A stretch of DNA of 9,158 bases, from NCBI GenBank assembly GCA_017651785.1, contig JAGCCD010000239.1, positions 1-9,158 on the forward strand, given 5' to 3'. The number at the start of each line of letters is the position of its first letter. The stretch's first letter is position 1. The position numbers and the translations under genes are program-made. The notes under the pieces are model-generated. The model saw only the letters and a list, made by a program, of their open reading frames with translations. It did not search any database and was not told the DNA's origin. Positions 1-7,297 of this stretch are shown here, piece after piece. Source of the DNA: Bacteroidales bacterium. GTDB lineage: Bacteria; Bacteroidota; Bacteroidia; Bacteroidales; UBA932.

Positions 1-1
1 C

Positions 2-718
2 ACCACCATCGGCATCGGCAAGGCAAAGGTCGGCACAGTTGAGCACGTGCTTGCCGCTCTCTCCGGAATGGGAATAGACAACGCCAGAATAGAGATTGAC
101 GCTCCCGAGGTCCCTATCCTCGACGGCAGCGCAGCCCCTTACGTCGCGGCCTTCCGGAAAGCGGGAACCGTGCGGCAGGAGGCGCCGCGCATTTTCATAG
201 CTCCAACTCGGGAATTGCAGGTGTCTAACCCCAAGACCGGCGCCTTCATCAAGGCCGTTCCGTCAGAAGAACCTTCACTGGAGGTAACCATAGACTATGG
301 ATCCCGGGTGCTCGGCGTCCAGACGGTCAGGATGGACCCGGATACTGACTTCGCTTCCCAGATAGCCCCGTGCCGCACCTTTTGCTTCCTGCACGAGGTG
401 CTCCCCCTGCTGGCCCTGGGCCTTGCCCGCGGCGGAGACGTAAACAACGCGCTGGTAGTGGTAGAGCGCCCTGTCAAACCGTTCATACTCAAGGCTATGT
501 CCCGTTTCCTGGGCCAGCCGCAGCTCGGCGTCTCCCCGCAGGGATACCTCGACAACCTTACCCTTCAGTTCCCGGACGAGTGCGGCCGCCACAAGCTCCT
601 GGACCTTGTTGGAGACCTGCGTCTGTGCGGCGGCTTCCTCAGGGCAAAAGTCACCGCATACAAGCCGGGGCACGCCCTAAACACCAGATTCATCTCAGAA
701 CTTCTCAAATCCCTCTGA
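2..718 (+). CDS. lpxC: UDP-3-O-acyl-N-acetylglucosamine deacetylase LpxC (5' end missing)
   Basis: Zinc-dependent deacetylase that performs the committed step of lipid A synthesis in the cytoplasm. The reading frame is open from base 2, so the N-terminus lies outside the window; the visible 238 residues cover most of the protein. Seen directly: TVEHVLAAL (Glu at 41-43, zinc-ligand His at 44-46, matching E. coli E78/H79), the RTFCFLHE and GLARGGDVNNALVV blocks, RHKLLDLVGD (zinc ligands His at 590-592 and Asp at 602-604, matching H238/D242) and GHALNT (His at 671-673, matching H265). All residues of the active site that can be checked are present. The GTG at base 47 is an internal valine, not a start. 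The gene ends right after the LpxC domain and lpxA begins 2 bp later, so the C-terminal FabZ domain usual in Bacteroidota is absent. Confidence 0.96.
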   Translation, partial: TTIGIGKAKVGTVEHVLAALSGMGIDNARIEIDAPEVPILDGSAAPYVAAFRKAGTVRQEAPRIFIAPTRELQVSNPKTGAFIKAVPSEEPSLEVTIDYGSRVLGVQTVRMDPDTDFASQIAPCRTFCFLHEVLPLLALGLARGGDVNNALVVVERPVKPFILKAMSRFLGQPQLGVSPQGYLDNLTLQFPDECGRHKLLDLVGDLRLCGGFLRAKVTAYKPGHALNTRFISELLKSL

Positions 719-720
719 CA

Positions 721-1530
721 ATGGCAAAGATACATCCCCTCGCAACCGTTCATCCCGGAGCCATACTCGCAGACAGCGTGGAAATCGGCCCCTATGCATA
801 TATAGACGATGCCGTAGAACTAGGCCCCGGCACCAAAATCCTGCCGCATGCTACCATTTTCCCATACGTCAAGATGGGACGCGACTGCACCGTCTTCCCC
901 GGAGCCGTTGTAGGCGCCATCCCGCAGGATCTCAAGTTCGAGGGAGAGTTCTCCAGCGTAGAGATAGCAGACCGTGTGGTCATACGCGAGTGCGCCACCG
1001 TAAACCGCGGCACAGCAGCCAGCGGCAAGGGCGTTACAAGGATTGGAAGCGACTCACTGTTAATGTCTTACGTGCACGTAGCGCACGACTGCAACATAGG
1101 CTCCCACTGCATCCTTGTAAGTTACGTCGGCCTGGCCGGAGAGACTGACGTAGAAGACTGGGCCATCATAGGTGGCGGCACAAAGGTGCACCAGTTCTCA
1201 AAGATAGGTACGCACGCAATGGTGGGAGGCAGCACCGGGGTTAACAAAGACATTCCGCCCTATTCCATCTGCGGGCGCGTCCCCATCTGCTTTGCCGGCA
1301 TCAACATGGTGGGCCTGAGGCGCCGCGGCTTCGACTCCGATACCATCCGCACCATCAAAGACATCTACGACGTCATCTACTATCAGGGCTACAACATAAG
1401 CGACTCCCTCGCCCGCATAGAAGAGGGCTTCGCCGAGTCCGAGGTGCGGGACAATATCCTCCGTTTCATCCGGGATTCAAGGCGCGGAATCGTACGTGCC
1501 GGAGATCCCCGCGAAAAGGGCGTGGATTGA
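721..1530 (+). CDS. lpxA: UDP-N-acetylglucosamine O-acyltransferase LpxA
   Basis: Transfers a 3-hydroxyacyl chain from acyl carrier protein to UDP-GlcNAc, the first step of lipid A synthesis, in the cytoplasm as a trimer. The 269-residue product is of usual length. It begins with left-handed beta-helix hexapeptide repeats (about residues 5-190), followed by a helical C-terminal part. His122 in VHVAHDCNIG matches the catalytic His125 of E. coli, with His119 matching His122. The blocks AIIGGGTKVHQF (149-159), DIPPYSICGR (177-186) and GINMVGLRRRGF (193-204) are typical of the family. The ATG at 721 gives the normal N-terminus MAKIHPLATVHPGA; the frame stays open upstream through lpxC, but that part has no LpxA similarity. 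It lies 2 bp after lpxC and overlaps the next start, so the three genes are probably one transcript. Confidence 0.97.
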   Translation: MAKIHPLATVHPGAILADSVEIGPYAYIDDAVELGPGTKILPHATIFPYVKMGRDCTVFPGAVVGAIPQDLKFEGEFSSVEIADRVVIRECATVNRGTAASGKGVTRIGSDSLLMSYVHVAHDCNIGSHCILVSYVGLAGETDVEDWAIIGGGTKVHQFSKIGTHAMVGGSTGVNKDIPPYSICGRVPICFAGINMVGLRRRGFDSDTIRTIKDIYDVIYYQGYNISDSLARIEEGFAESEVRDNILRFIRDSRRGIVRAGDPREKGVD

Positions 1531-2120
1531 TACTCTCTACCGCATACTTTCCGCCAGTTGCGTATTTCCGCCTCCTTGCTTCCGCTTCCCGCGTGCAAAT
1601 AGAGGCGTGCGAGAGCTATCGCAAGCAGACGTGGCGCAACCGTTGCCGCATTCTCACGTCTAACGGCCCTATGGACCTGCGCGTGCCCGTGCTGCACGAC
1701 GGCGGGCGCCTTATAACCGATATCCGGGTAGACTGGAGCACGCCCTGGCTGCATCAGACCGAGTACGCAATAGATACTGCGTACTATTCATCCCCCTTCT
1801 TCGAGTACTACAGGGACGAGCTGTTTGCACTTCTTGACCGCCGCCCGGAGCGCCTCTGGGACCTGAATATGAGCCTGACAGATTTCTTCTGCGCCAAGAT
1901 AGGGATTGCGCCCGTAATTGAGCCTACCACAGATTGGGCGGCCACTGCACAGGACGACTGGCGGGACGCCCTGAGCCCCAAGCGTCCGTGCCCCATCCAG
2001 ACCCGCCCGTACTGGCAGGTCTTCAGGGAAAAGTTCGGCTTTGTTGACGGGCTGTCCGTGATGGACCTGCTGTTCAACGAGGGTCCTGAGAGTCTGGGAT
2101 GGCTGCAGCCGGCTTACTGA
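1527..2120 (+). CDS. WbqC-like family protein
   Basis: A 197-residue protein resembling the WbqC-like family, which is common in Bacteroidota and often found near polysaccharide or envelope genes; its biochemical activity is not established. Seen: the N-terminal block LSTAYFPPVAYFRLL, then ESYRKQTWRNRCRI (about 30-43), PFFEYYRDELFALL (about 91-104) and a C-terminal DLLFNEGPESLGWLQ, all in family order. It has no signal peptide or membrane segment, so it is probably cytoplasmic. The only start that fits the family N-terminus is TTG at 1527, which overlaps the lpxA stop in TTGA, suggesting translational coupling. Its place directly behind lpxC-lpxA suggests a job in lipopolysaccharide or envelope glycan metabolism; that is inference. 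The 3' end overlaps the convergent transporter gene by 47 bp. Confidence 0.85.
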   Translation: MILSTAYFPPVAYFRLLASASRVQIEACESYRKQTWRNRCRILTSNGPMDLRVPVLHDGGRLITDIRVDWSTPWLHQTEYAIDTAYYSSPFFEYYRDELFALLDRRPERLWDLNMSLTDFFCAKIGIAPVIEPTTDWAATAQDDWRDALSPKRPCPIQTRPYWQVFREKFGFVDGLSVMDLLFNEGPESLGWLQPAY

Positions 2121-2847
2121 GAATGAGCCAGTTGCGCAGGCCGTTCACGGAGTTGAGGAGGTAGAAAGCGTACTTGATTATGTATATGAGGGCGTAGGAC
2201 GAGTCCGGGTCCTTTGCCAGTGCGTTACCCCACATTGCCAGTGAGAACACGTTTACGCCTATCCAGCAAACCCACTGTTCCATATAGGCAGTGCTCATAA
2301 GCAGCTGTCCCAGGATGTCGCACACCAGCGGCAGGACGTCCAGGACGACCGCAGTCTTGATGAATGTAGTTGCTGCCGAACGGTCGAACTGGGCTATGAT
2401 GAAGTAAGCTATTACGCTGACCAGCAGGAAGATGCCCATAAGCGCCCATCTGCGGCCCGGGGAGAGCCTGCGCGCCTGCACGCTTTCTTCTCCTTTGGCT
2501 CCACGCTTGCGCCACTGTATGAACCCCACTATCTGCATAGGGGCGAAATAGATGAAATGCAGTATGGAATTTCCGAGTCCGGAGCCGCCGTCCATCCAGT
2601 TTACCAGGCACACGGCGGCGTAGATGGTTACGTCCAGGAATCCGAACAGGAACGTGATTATGAGTCCGTTGGCAGACATTACCGTGGCCGCCACTCCCAT
2701 CAGCGACCCGAATGCCGATACCAGCAGCAGTATGCGTCCCGCCTGGTCTGCAGGACCGAATTTCAATACCGTCGCAATCAGTGTTACCACTGTCATTCCT
2801 GCCAGAATGAATGCGGAAAAGTATTTATTGAACTTCTTGTTATCCAC
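2074..2847 (-). CDS. pnuC: PnuC-type vitamin/nucleoside transporter (probably nicotinamide riboside)
   Basis: Inner-membrane protein of the PnuC family, whose members take up nicotinamide riboside; relatives carry thiamine or riboflavin, and the substrate cannot be settled from sequence. With the start chosen here it has about 257 residues and seven or so hydrophobic segments (about 12-28, 37-52, 60-84, 92-112, 134-153, 186-206, 219-233). Family marks are the YFAPMQIVGFIQWRKRG segment and the WVCWIGVNVFS segment (Trp192, Trp195, Asn199). The frame is open to a TTG at 2871, but that codon abuts the last bases of a TATCTTTG promoter box (2876-2869), so the GTG at 2847 is preferred; the first ATG, at 2796, would cut into the first membrane segment. 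No TPP or FMN riboswitch fits in the short upstream region. It is a single gene convergent with the WbqC-like gene. Confidence 0.85.
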   Translation of the reverse strand: MDNKKFNKYFSAFILAGMTVVTLIATVLKFGPADQAGRILLLVSAFGSLMGVAATVMSANGLIITFLFGFLDVTIYAAVCLVNWMDGGSGLGNSILHFIYFAPMQIVGFIQWRKRGAKGEESVQARRLSPGRRWALMGIFLLVSVIAYFIIAQFDRSAATTFIKTAVVLDVLPLVCDILGQLLMSTAYMEQWVCWIGVNVFSLAMWGNALAKDPDSSYALIYIIKYAFYLLNSVNGLRNWLILSKPAAAIPDSQDPR

Positions 2848-2865
2848 GGTTCTGTTATTTTTGAC

Positions 2866-2896
2866 TTGCAAAGATAATTATATTTTCGTACCTTTG
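2866..2896 (+). promoter_or_regulatory. Promoter of the rimP-nusA-infB operon
   Basis: TTG at 2866-2868 and TACCTTTG at 2889-2896 are separated by 20 nt, which fits the Bacteroidota promoter pattern (TTTG or TTG, about 19-21 nt, TAnnTTTG). Transcription would begin around 2902-2904, leaving a leader of roughly 45 nt before the rimP ATG at 2948. This is a consensus match, not a mapped start. Confidence 0.6.
2869..2876 (-). promoter_or_regulatory. Bacteroidota-type -7 box for pnuC
   Basis: On the minus strand the bases read TATCTTTG, a full match to the Bacteroidota -7 consensus TAnnTTTG. Transcription would start near 2863, giving a leader of about 16 nt to the GTG at 2847. No clear TTTG -33 element sits about 20 nt further upstream, so this is a match on the -7 box alone. 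It overlaps the -35/-33 region of the divergent rimP promoter. Confidence 0.5.
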
Positions 2897-2910
2897 CGTC
2901 CGTGTTGATG

Positions 2911-2938
2911 ATAGAGGCCGAAGGGCTTCTATTTTTTT
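2911..2938 (+). terminator. Terminator-like hairpin in the rimP leader (candidate attenuator)
   Basis: A 9-bp stem, ATAGAGGCC (2911-2919) with GGCTTCTAT (2924-2932), contains one G-T wobble and closes a GAAG loop. It is followed by six further T (2933-2938). This has the form of an intrinsic terminator, yet it lies between the predicted promoter and the rimP start codon, with no gene upstream on this strand. It may attenuate the operon that encodes NusA, or act as a structure in the leader RNA. Its activity is inferred. Confidence 0.55.
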
Positions 2939-2947
2939 GTTACAGCT

Positions 2948-3214
2948 ATGCAAAGGGAAGAATTTGAAAAAACAGTGCTGCAGGCCGCGCAGGAGCGTGG
3001 CTGCGAGGTCGTGGGAATAGATTTCAACGACGACGACAATATCTTCGAGGTTACTCTTGACCGCAAGGGCGAGCCCGTAGGGCTGGACGACTGCGAGTTC
3101 GTGCACAGGGCTGTGCTTGCCGCATTCGACCGTGACGTAGAGGATTATGCGCTTACTGTGGGTTCCCTCGGCATAAGCGCTGAAGAAGCAGATAAAATAT
3201 TAGAACAGGAATAA
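2948..3214 (+). CDS. rimP: Short ribosome maturation factor RimP (N-terminal domain only)
   Basis: RimP assists maturation of the 30S ribosomal subunit in the cytoplasm. The product matches the RimP N-terminal alpha/beta domain: a first helix, GCEVVGIDF (about 18-26), the beta hairpin IFEVTLDRKGEPVGLDDCEFV (written here as positions 32-52), and the block EDYALTVGSLGIS (about 65-77), which corresponds to the family motif ending in SSPGL or SAGL. Family members usually have about 150 residues with a C-terminal SH3-like domain; this one stops at 88, just after the N-terminal domain. The stop is followed after 3 bp by nusA, so no decayed C-terminal domain is hidden downstream. Position before nusA and infB is the classic rimP place and supports the identity. 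The gene may be a functional minimal form or a partly reduced one. Confidence 0.85.
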   Translation: MQREEFEKTVLQAAQERGCEVVGIDFNDDDNIFEVTLDRKGEPVGLDDCEFVHRAVLAAFDRDVEDYALTVGSLGISAEEADKILEQE

Positions 3215-3217
3215 ATA

Positions 3218-4483
3218 ATGGAAAAGGAAAGACCTATCACCCTCGTTGACGCCTTCAAGGATTTCAAGGAGGAGAAGAACATCGACCGCTCAGTTATGAT
3301 GGGCGTGCTCAAAGACGTGTTTCTCACGCAGATTGCAAAAACTTACGGCAGCGCAGACAACTTCGACGTCATTGTGAACGTAGACAAGGGAACCTGCGAG
3401 ATTTATCAGAACTTCGAGATAGTAGAAGAAGTTGAGAATCCCAGCGCGGAGATGACCCTTGAGCAGGTGATTGAAGACAGCGGTGACGACGATTACGAGA
3501 TCGGAGACACCTACGCCAAGCTCTTCCCCCTTTCGTCCTTCGGCCGCCGCGGCATTCTCAATATCCGCCAGAACCTTCAGGGACGCATAATGGATATAGA
3601 GAAGGCCAACGTGTACAAGAAGTATTCGGAGAAAGTGGGCGAGCTATTTGTCGGCGAGGTCTATCAGACCTGGAGCAAAGAGGTCCTCATCCTCGACGAG
3701 GACGGCAACGAGCTCCACATCCCCAAGAGCGAGCAGATTCCCGGCGAGCACTTCAAGAAGAGCGAGTCCGTGCGCGCTATCATCAAGAGCGTTGAGATGC
3801 GCAACAATACCACTCCTTACATCACCCTGAGCCGCGTGTCCGACGAGTTCCTCGAGAGACTCTTCGAGCAGGAGGTTCCCGAGATTGCAGACGGCCTCAT
3901 CACCATAAAGAAAGTGGTCCGCGTTCCCGGCGAGCGTGCCAAGGTGGCCGTGGAGTCATACGACGACAGGGTAGACCCCATCGGCGCCTGCATAGGCGTG
4001 AAGGGCAGCAGGATACTCGGTATCGTGCGCGAGCTCCGCAACGAGAACATAGACGTCATCCCCTGGTCCTCCAACCCCAACCTCCTCATCCAGAGGGCTT
4101 TGGCTCCCGGTATGGTCTCCAGCATCGATATGGGCGAGACTCCTGAAGACAAGGTCCGCGTATTCATGCATCCCGACGAGGTCAAGAAGGGTATCGGCAA
4201 GGGCGGCGTGAACGTGCTGCTCGCCGGCAAGCTCATCGGCCGCGAGATAGAGGTTTGGCGCGAGCTCTCCAAGGAAGAGTCCGAAGACGAGGACGACGTG
4301 CTCCTGGAGGAATTCGCCAACGAGATCGACGGCTGGGTGCTGGACAAGCTCCAGGCCATCGGCTGCGACACCGCCAAGAGCGTTCTTGCCATCGCCCCCG
4401 AGGACATCGCCAAGAGGGCCGACCTGGACGACGAGACGGTAGAAGACGTGTTGCGTATCCTTAAAGCAGAATTCGAAGACTAA
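3218..4483 (+). CDS. nusA: Transcription termination/antitermination factor NusA
   Basis: NusA binds RNA polymerase and nascent RNA and governs pausing, termination and antitermination. The 421-residue product has the usual order: an N-terminal polymerase-binding domain (about 1-125, including [16 protein letters not shown] at 109-124), an S1 domain (about 139-205), KH1 with GVKG at 260-263, and KH2 with GKGG at 327-330. An acidic linker ([10 protein letters not shown], 351-360) leads into a helix-hairpin-helix-like C-terminal segment (about 365-421), as in other Bacteroidota. The ATG at 3218 lies 3 bp after the rimP stop in an A-rich context. The stop overlaps the infB start by one base (TAATG), which favours coupled translation. 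In other bacteria NusA represses its own operon; the leader hairpin upstream of rimP could serve that purpose here, but this is inference. Confidence 0.98.
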   Translation: MEKERPITLVDAFKDFKEEKNIDRSVMMGVLKDVFLTQIAKTYGSADNFDVIVNVDKGTCEIYQNFEIVEEVENPSAEMTLEQVIEDSGDDDYEIGDTYAKLFPLSSFGRRGILNIRQNLQGRIMDIEKANVYKKYSEKVGELFVGEVYQTWSKEVLILDEDGNELHIPKSEQIPGEHFKKSESVRAIIKSVEMRNNTTPYITLSRVSDEFLERLFEQEVPEIADGLITIKKVVRVPGERAKVAVESYDDRVDPIGACIGVKGSRILGIVRELRNENIDVIPWSSNPNLLIQRALAPGMVSSIDMGETPEDKVRVFMHPDEVKKGIGKGGVNVLLAGKLIGREIEVWRELSKEESEDEDDVLLEEFANEIDGWVLDKLQAIGCDTAKSVLAIAPEDIAKRADLDDETVEDVLRILKAEFED

Positions 4484-7239
4484 TGGCAGAAATCAGAATA
4501 AGCAAGCTCTTAAAGCAGTTCAACATAGGTCTCGGAGACCTTGTGGAGTTCCTCCGCAAGAAAGGGGCCGATGTTGACGAGAATCCGAACGCCAAGGTTT
4601 CGGATGAATATCTGCCCGACCTGCAGAAGCAATTCGGCAAGGACAAGGAGGCCCTGGAGCAGGCTGCCCTGGTAGATATCAAGGTTAAGGAAATACTTGA
4701 AAAGACAAACCGCAAGGCCGCGAAGCAGGAAGAGGAAGAAGAGGAGCAGGAGGTTATCACCATCCGCTCCAACACCTTCTTCAAGGAGCGCAAGCACACG
4801 GAGCCTGCAAAACCCGCAGAACCCGAGAAACCTGCAGAGCCCGCACAGCCTGCAGAGCCTCAGAAGCCTGTTGAGCCTGAAAAGCCCGCAGAGCCCGAAA
4901 AGCCCGCTGAGCCTGAGAAGCCCGCAGAGCCCGAGAAGCCTGTCGAGCCCGAAAAGCCCGCAGAGCCCGAAAAGCCAGTCGAGCCTGAGAAGCCCGCTGA
5001 GCCTGAAAAGCCCGCCGAGCCCGAGAAGCCTGCCGAGCCCGCACAACCCGCCGAGCCCGAAAAGCCCGCCCAGGGAGATGCTTCTCCCTTCAAGGTGGTG
5101 GGCAAAGTAGACCTCAGCCAGTTCGAGCGCAAGCCAGCAAAGCGCGAGCGCATAGCAAAGAACGGTGCCAAGAAGGTGGACGTAACCAAGGCCGCCGCAA
5201 CCATAGACCGCAACGCTCCCAAGAAAGACAAGCCCGCCCAGCAGCAGCCCGCTCCCGGACAGGGCAAGCGCAAGCGTGACCGCGGCGCCCGCCTGGCTCC
5301 GGCAATGACCGAGGCGCAGCAGGAGGCGATGCAGAAGGAGATCCAGAAGCAGGTCAAGGAGACTTACGCCCGTATGAACGAGGGCAAGAAGAGCAACTTC
5401 GGAGCCAAGTACCGCAAGGAGAAGAGGGAAGCGGCGGCAGCCCGTACCCAGGAAGAGATGATGGAGCTCGCAGCCGAGCAGAAGACGCTCAAGGTCACCG
5501 AGTTCCTCACCGTAAACGACCTGGCCACCCTCATGAACAACACCCCCGTGGTGAAGGTCATCGGCGCTTGCATGAGCCTTGGTCTGATGGTGTCCATCAA
5601 TCAGAGGCTTGACGCAGAAACCATTGTGCTGGTGGCAGAGGAGTTCGGCTACAAGGTGGAGTTCGTTACCGCAGGAATCTCCGAGGAAATAAGCTCCAGC
5701 GAGCAGCCCGACAATCCCGAGGACCTCAAGCCCCGCGAGCCCATAATCACCGTTATGGGTCACGTAGACCACGGTAAGACTTCGCTCCTGGACTATATCC
5801 GCAAGACCAATGTGATTGCCGGTGAGGCAGGCGGTATAACCCAGCATATCGGCGCATACAGCGTCAAGCTTGAGGACGGCCGCAAGATCACGTTCCTTGA
5901 TACCCCCGGTCACGAGGCCTTCACCGCTATGCGTGCCCGAGGCGCCCAGATGACAGACCTTGCGATTATCATCATTGCCGCAGACGACGCCGTGATGCCC
6001 CAGACCATTGAGGCAATCAACCACGCCCAGGCGGCGAACGTTCCTATGGTATTCGCTATCAACAAGATAGACAAGCCCGGCGCAGATCCCGAGAAGATCC
6101 GCCGCCAGCTCTCGGAGATGAACATCCTCGTAGAGGACTGGGGCGGCAAGTACCAGTGCCAGGAAATCTCTGCAAAGAAAGGCATCAACGTAGACAAGCT
6201 CCTTGAGAAGGTGCTGCTCGAGACAGATCTCCTTGAGCTCAAGGCCAATCCCAACAAGCTTGCAGCGGGTGCCGTTATCGAGTCTTCGCTGGACAAGGGC
6301 CGCGGCTATCTCGCCACCGTCCTCGTGCAGGAAGGCACTCTCAGACAGGGTGATGTAATGCTCTGCGGAAGTTTCTACGGCCGTATCAGGAGCATGTTCA
6401 ACGAGCGTGGACAGAAGGTGCAGGAGGCAGGTCCTTCTACGCCCGTATCCGTGCTCGGACTCAACGGCGCTCCCGCTGCAGGTGAGAAATTCAACGTCAT
6501 GAGCGACGAAAGGGAGGCAAAGAGCATCGCCGCCAAGCGCGAGCAGCTCATCCGCATCCAGGGCATCAAGACCCAGAAGCATATGACGCTGGAAGAGATA
6601 GGCCGCCGTATCGCCATCGGCAACTTCAAGGAACTCAACGTCATCGTCAAGGGTGACGTGGACGGCTCCGTAGAGGCTCTGTCAGACTCCCTCATCAAGC
6701 TCAGCACCGAGGAAGTGCGCGTGAACGTCATTCACAAGGCCGTTGGCGCCATCTCCGAGTCCGATGTCCTGCTTGCAGAAGCGTCAGATGCCGTTATAAT
6801 CGGCTTCCAGGTGCGTCCTTCCGTAGAGGCGCGCAAGAGCGCAGACCGCGAAGGTATCGAAATCCGCCTCTATTCGGTCATTTACGACTGTATCAACGAG
6901 GTGAAGGACGGTATAGAGGGTATGCTCGAACCCGAGAAGAAGGAGGAGGTCATCTCCACCGCAGAGGTAAAGCAGACTTTCCGCATCTCCAAGGTGGGTA
7001 CCATCGCCGGCTGCATCGTCCGCGAGGGCAAAATGCTCCAGAAGTCGAAGGTACGCCTCATCCGCGACGGTATAGTCATCTACACCGGCGAACTCGGCTC
7101 CCTCCAGATAGGCAAAGACTCCGTTAAGGAAGTCCTTGCCGGAAAGGAGTGCGGTATGAGCATCTCCGGCTACAACGACATCAAGGAAGGCGATATGATA
7201 GAAGCCTTCCAGATAGTGGAGATAAAGCGAACACTGTAA
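4483..7239 (+). CDS. infB: Translation initiation factor IF-2
   Basis: GTPase that delivers initiator fMet-tRNA to the ribosome and promotes subunit joining. The 918-residue product has an IF2 N-terminal helical domain (about 1-60), a low-complexity Pro/Glu/Lys linker (107-196), a basic segment (about 215-330), then the conserved core. G-domain motifs are all intact: GHVDHGKT at 426-433, DTPGH at 473-477, NKID at 527-530, SAK at 563-565. The C-terminal domains that bind initiator tRNA follow and the end [10 protein letters not shown] is complete. The ATG at 4483 overlaps the nusA stop (TAATG) and gives the N-terminus [10 protein letters not shown], as expected for Bacteroidota IF2. A strong hairpin follows 7 bp after the stop codon, so infB is probably the last gene of the operon. 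Confidence 0.98.
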   Translation: MAEIRISKLLKQFNIGLGDLVEFLRKKGADVDENPNAKVSDEYLPDLQKQFGKDKEALEQAALVDIKVKEILEKTNRKAAKQEEEEEEQEVITIRSNTFFKERKHTEPAKPAEPEKPAEPAQPAEPQKPVEPEKPAEPEKPAEPEKPAEPEKPVEPEKPAEPEKPVEPEKPAEPEKPAEPEKPAEPAQPAEPEKPAQGDASPFKVVGKVDLSQFERKPAKRERIAKNGAKKVDVTKAAATIDRNAPKKDKPAQQQPAPGQGKRKRDRGARLAPAMTEAQQEAMQKEIQKQVKETYARMNEGKKSNFGAKYRKEKREAAAARTQEEMMELAAEQKTLKVTEFLTVNDLATLMNNTPVVKVIGACMSLGLMVSINQRLDAETIVLVAEEFGYKVEFVTAGISEEISSSEQPDNPEDLKPREPIITVMGHVDHGKTSLLDYIRKTNVIAGEAGGITQHIGAYSVKLEDGRKITFLDTPGHEAFTAMRARGAQMTDLAIIIIAADDAVMPQTIEAINHAQAANVPMVFAINKIDKPGADPEKIRRQLSEMNILVEDWGGKYQCQEISAKKGINVDKLLEKVLLETDLLELKANPNKLAAGAVIESSLDKGRGYLATVLVQEGTLRQGDVMLCGSFYGRIRSMFNERGQKVQEAGPSTPVSVLGLNGAPAAGEKFNVMSDEREAKSIAAKREQLIRIQGIKTQKHMTLEEIGRRIAIGNFKELNVIVKGDVDGSVEALSDSLIKLSTEEVRVNVIHKAVGAISESDVLLAEASDAVIIGFQVRPSVEARKSADREGIEIRLYSVIYDCINEVKDGIEGMLEPEKKEEVISTAEVKQTFRISKVGTIAGCIVREGKMLQKSKVRLIRDGIVIYTGELGSLQIGKDSVKEVLAGKECGMSISGYNDIKEGDMIEAFQIVEIKRTL
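4801..5070 (+). repeat. Tandem 18-bp coding repeat in infB (15 hexapeptide units)
   Basis: Fifteen consecutive units of six residues encode variants of Glu-Pro-Glu-Lys-Pro-Ala (residues 107-196 of IF2). Eleven units are of the form EPEKPA or EPEKPV; the others are [12 protein letters not shown] (twice) and EPQKPV. Third-base changes scatter through the copies, so the DNA repeat is imperfect. The region links the N-terminal domain to the basic segment before the G domain and is expected to be extended and charged. Length changes in steps of 18 bp would keep the frame. Confidence 0.95.
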
Positions 7240-7246
7240 TATATGT

Positions 7247-7297
7247 TCAATATGAAAGCCGGACACGACCAATCGTCGTGTCCGGCTTTCATATTGA
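7247..7297. terminator. Perfect 23-bp inverted repeat, probable two-way terminator
   Basis: Arms at 7247-7269 and 7275-7297 are exact reverse complements around a 5-nt loop. The inner stem, AAGCCGGACACGAC with its mate, is GC-rich, and the outer part is A+T-rich, so that each strand reads A-rich, GC stem, then GGCTTTC. There is no long T run right after it. It sits between the convergent infB (+) and toxin (-) genes, 7 bp behind the infB stop, so it can end transcription from both sides. Confidence 0.85.

Noticed and set aside
370..720. In-frame upstream extension of lpxA by 117 codons
   Set aside because: The translated part is Pro/Arg/Ala-rich shadow sequence of lpxC; LpxA similarity starts exactly at the ATG at 721.
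2101..2110. Palindrome GGCTGCAGCC at the end of the WbqC-like gene as a terminator
   Set aside because: It has no loop and no T run and lies within coding sequence of both convergent genes.
2225..2908. Several open frames of 90-130 codons on both strands inside pnuC
   Set aside because: They are out-of-frame shadows; the pnuC frame alone gives membrane segments and family motifs.
2891..2956. Inverted repeat CCTTTGC (2891-2897) and GCAAAGG (2950-2956) around the rimP leader, as an alternative RNA fold
   Set aside because: The left arm is part of the predicted -7 box and would not be transcribed, so it cannot compete with the leader hairpin; seven bases can match by chance.
3817..4413. Minus-strand 198-codon frame within nusA, Ser/Leu-rich
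   Set aside because: A shadow of the nusA codon pattern; no domain or promoter supports it.
4801..5070. Regular repeats taken as a CRISPR-like array
   Set aside because: The units are contiguous with no spacers, keep the infB frame and encode a low-complexity linker.
4510..6582. A 690-codon open frame on the minus strand across infB
   Set aside because: It is the mirror of infB codon bias and of the Glu/Pro/Lys repeat (giving Leu/Gly-rich nonsense). It has no recognisable domain and lies wholly inside a clear IF2 gene.
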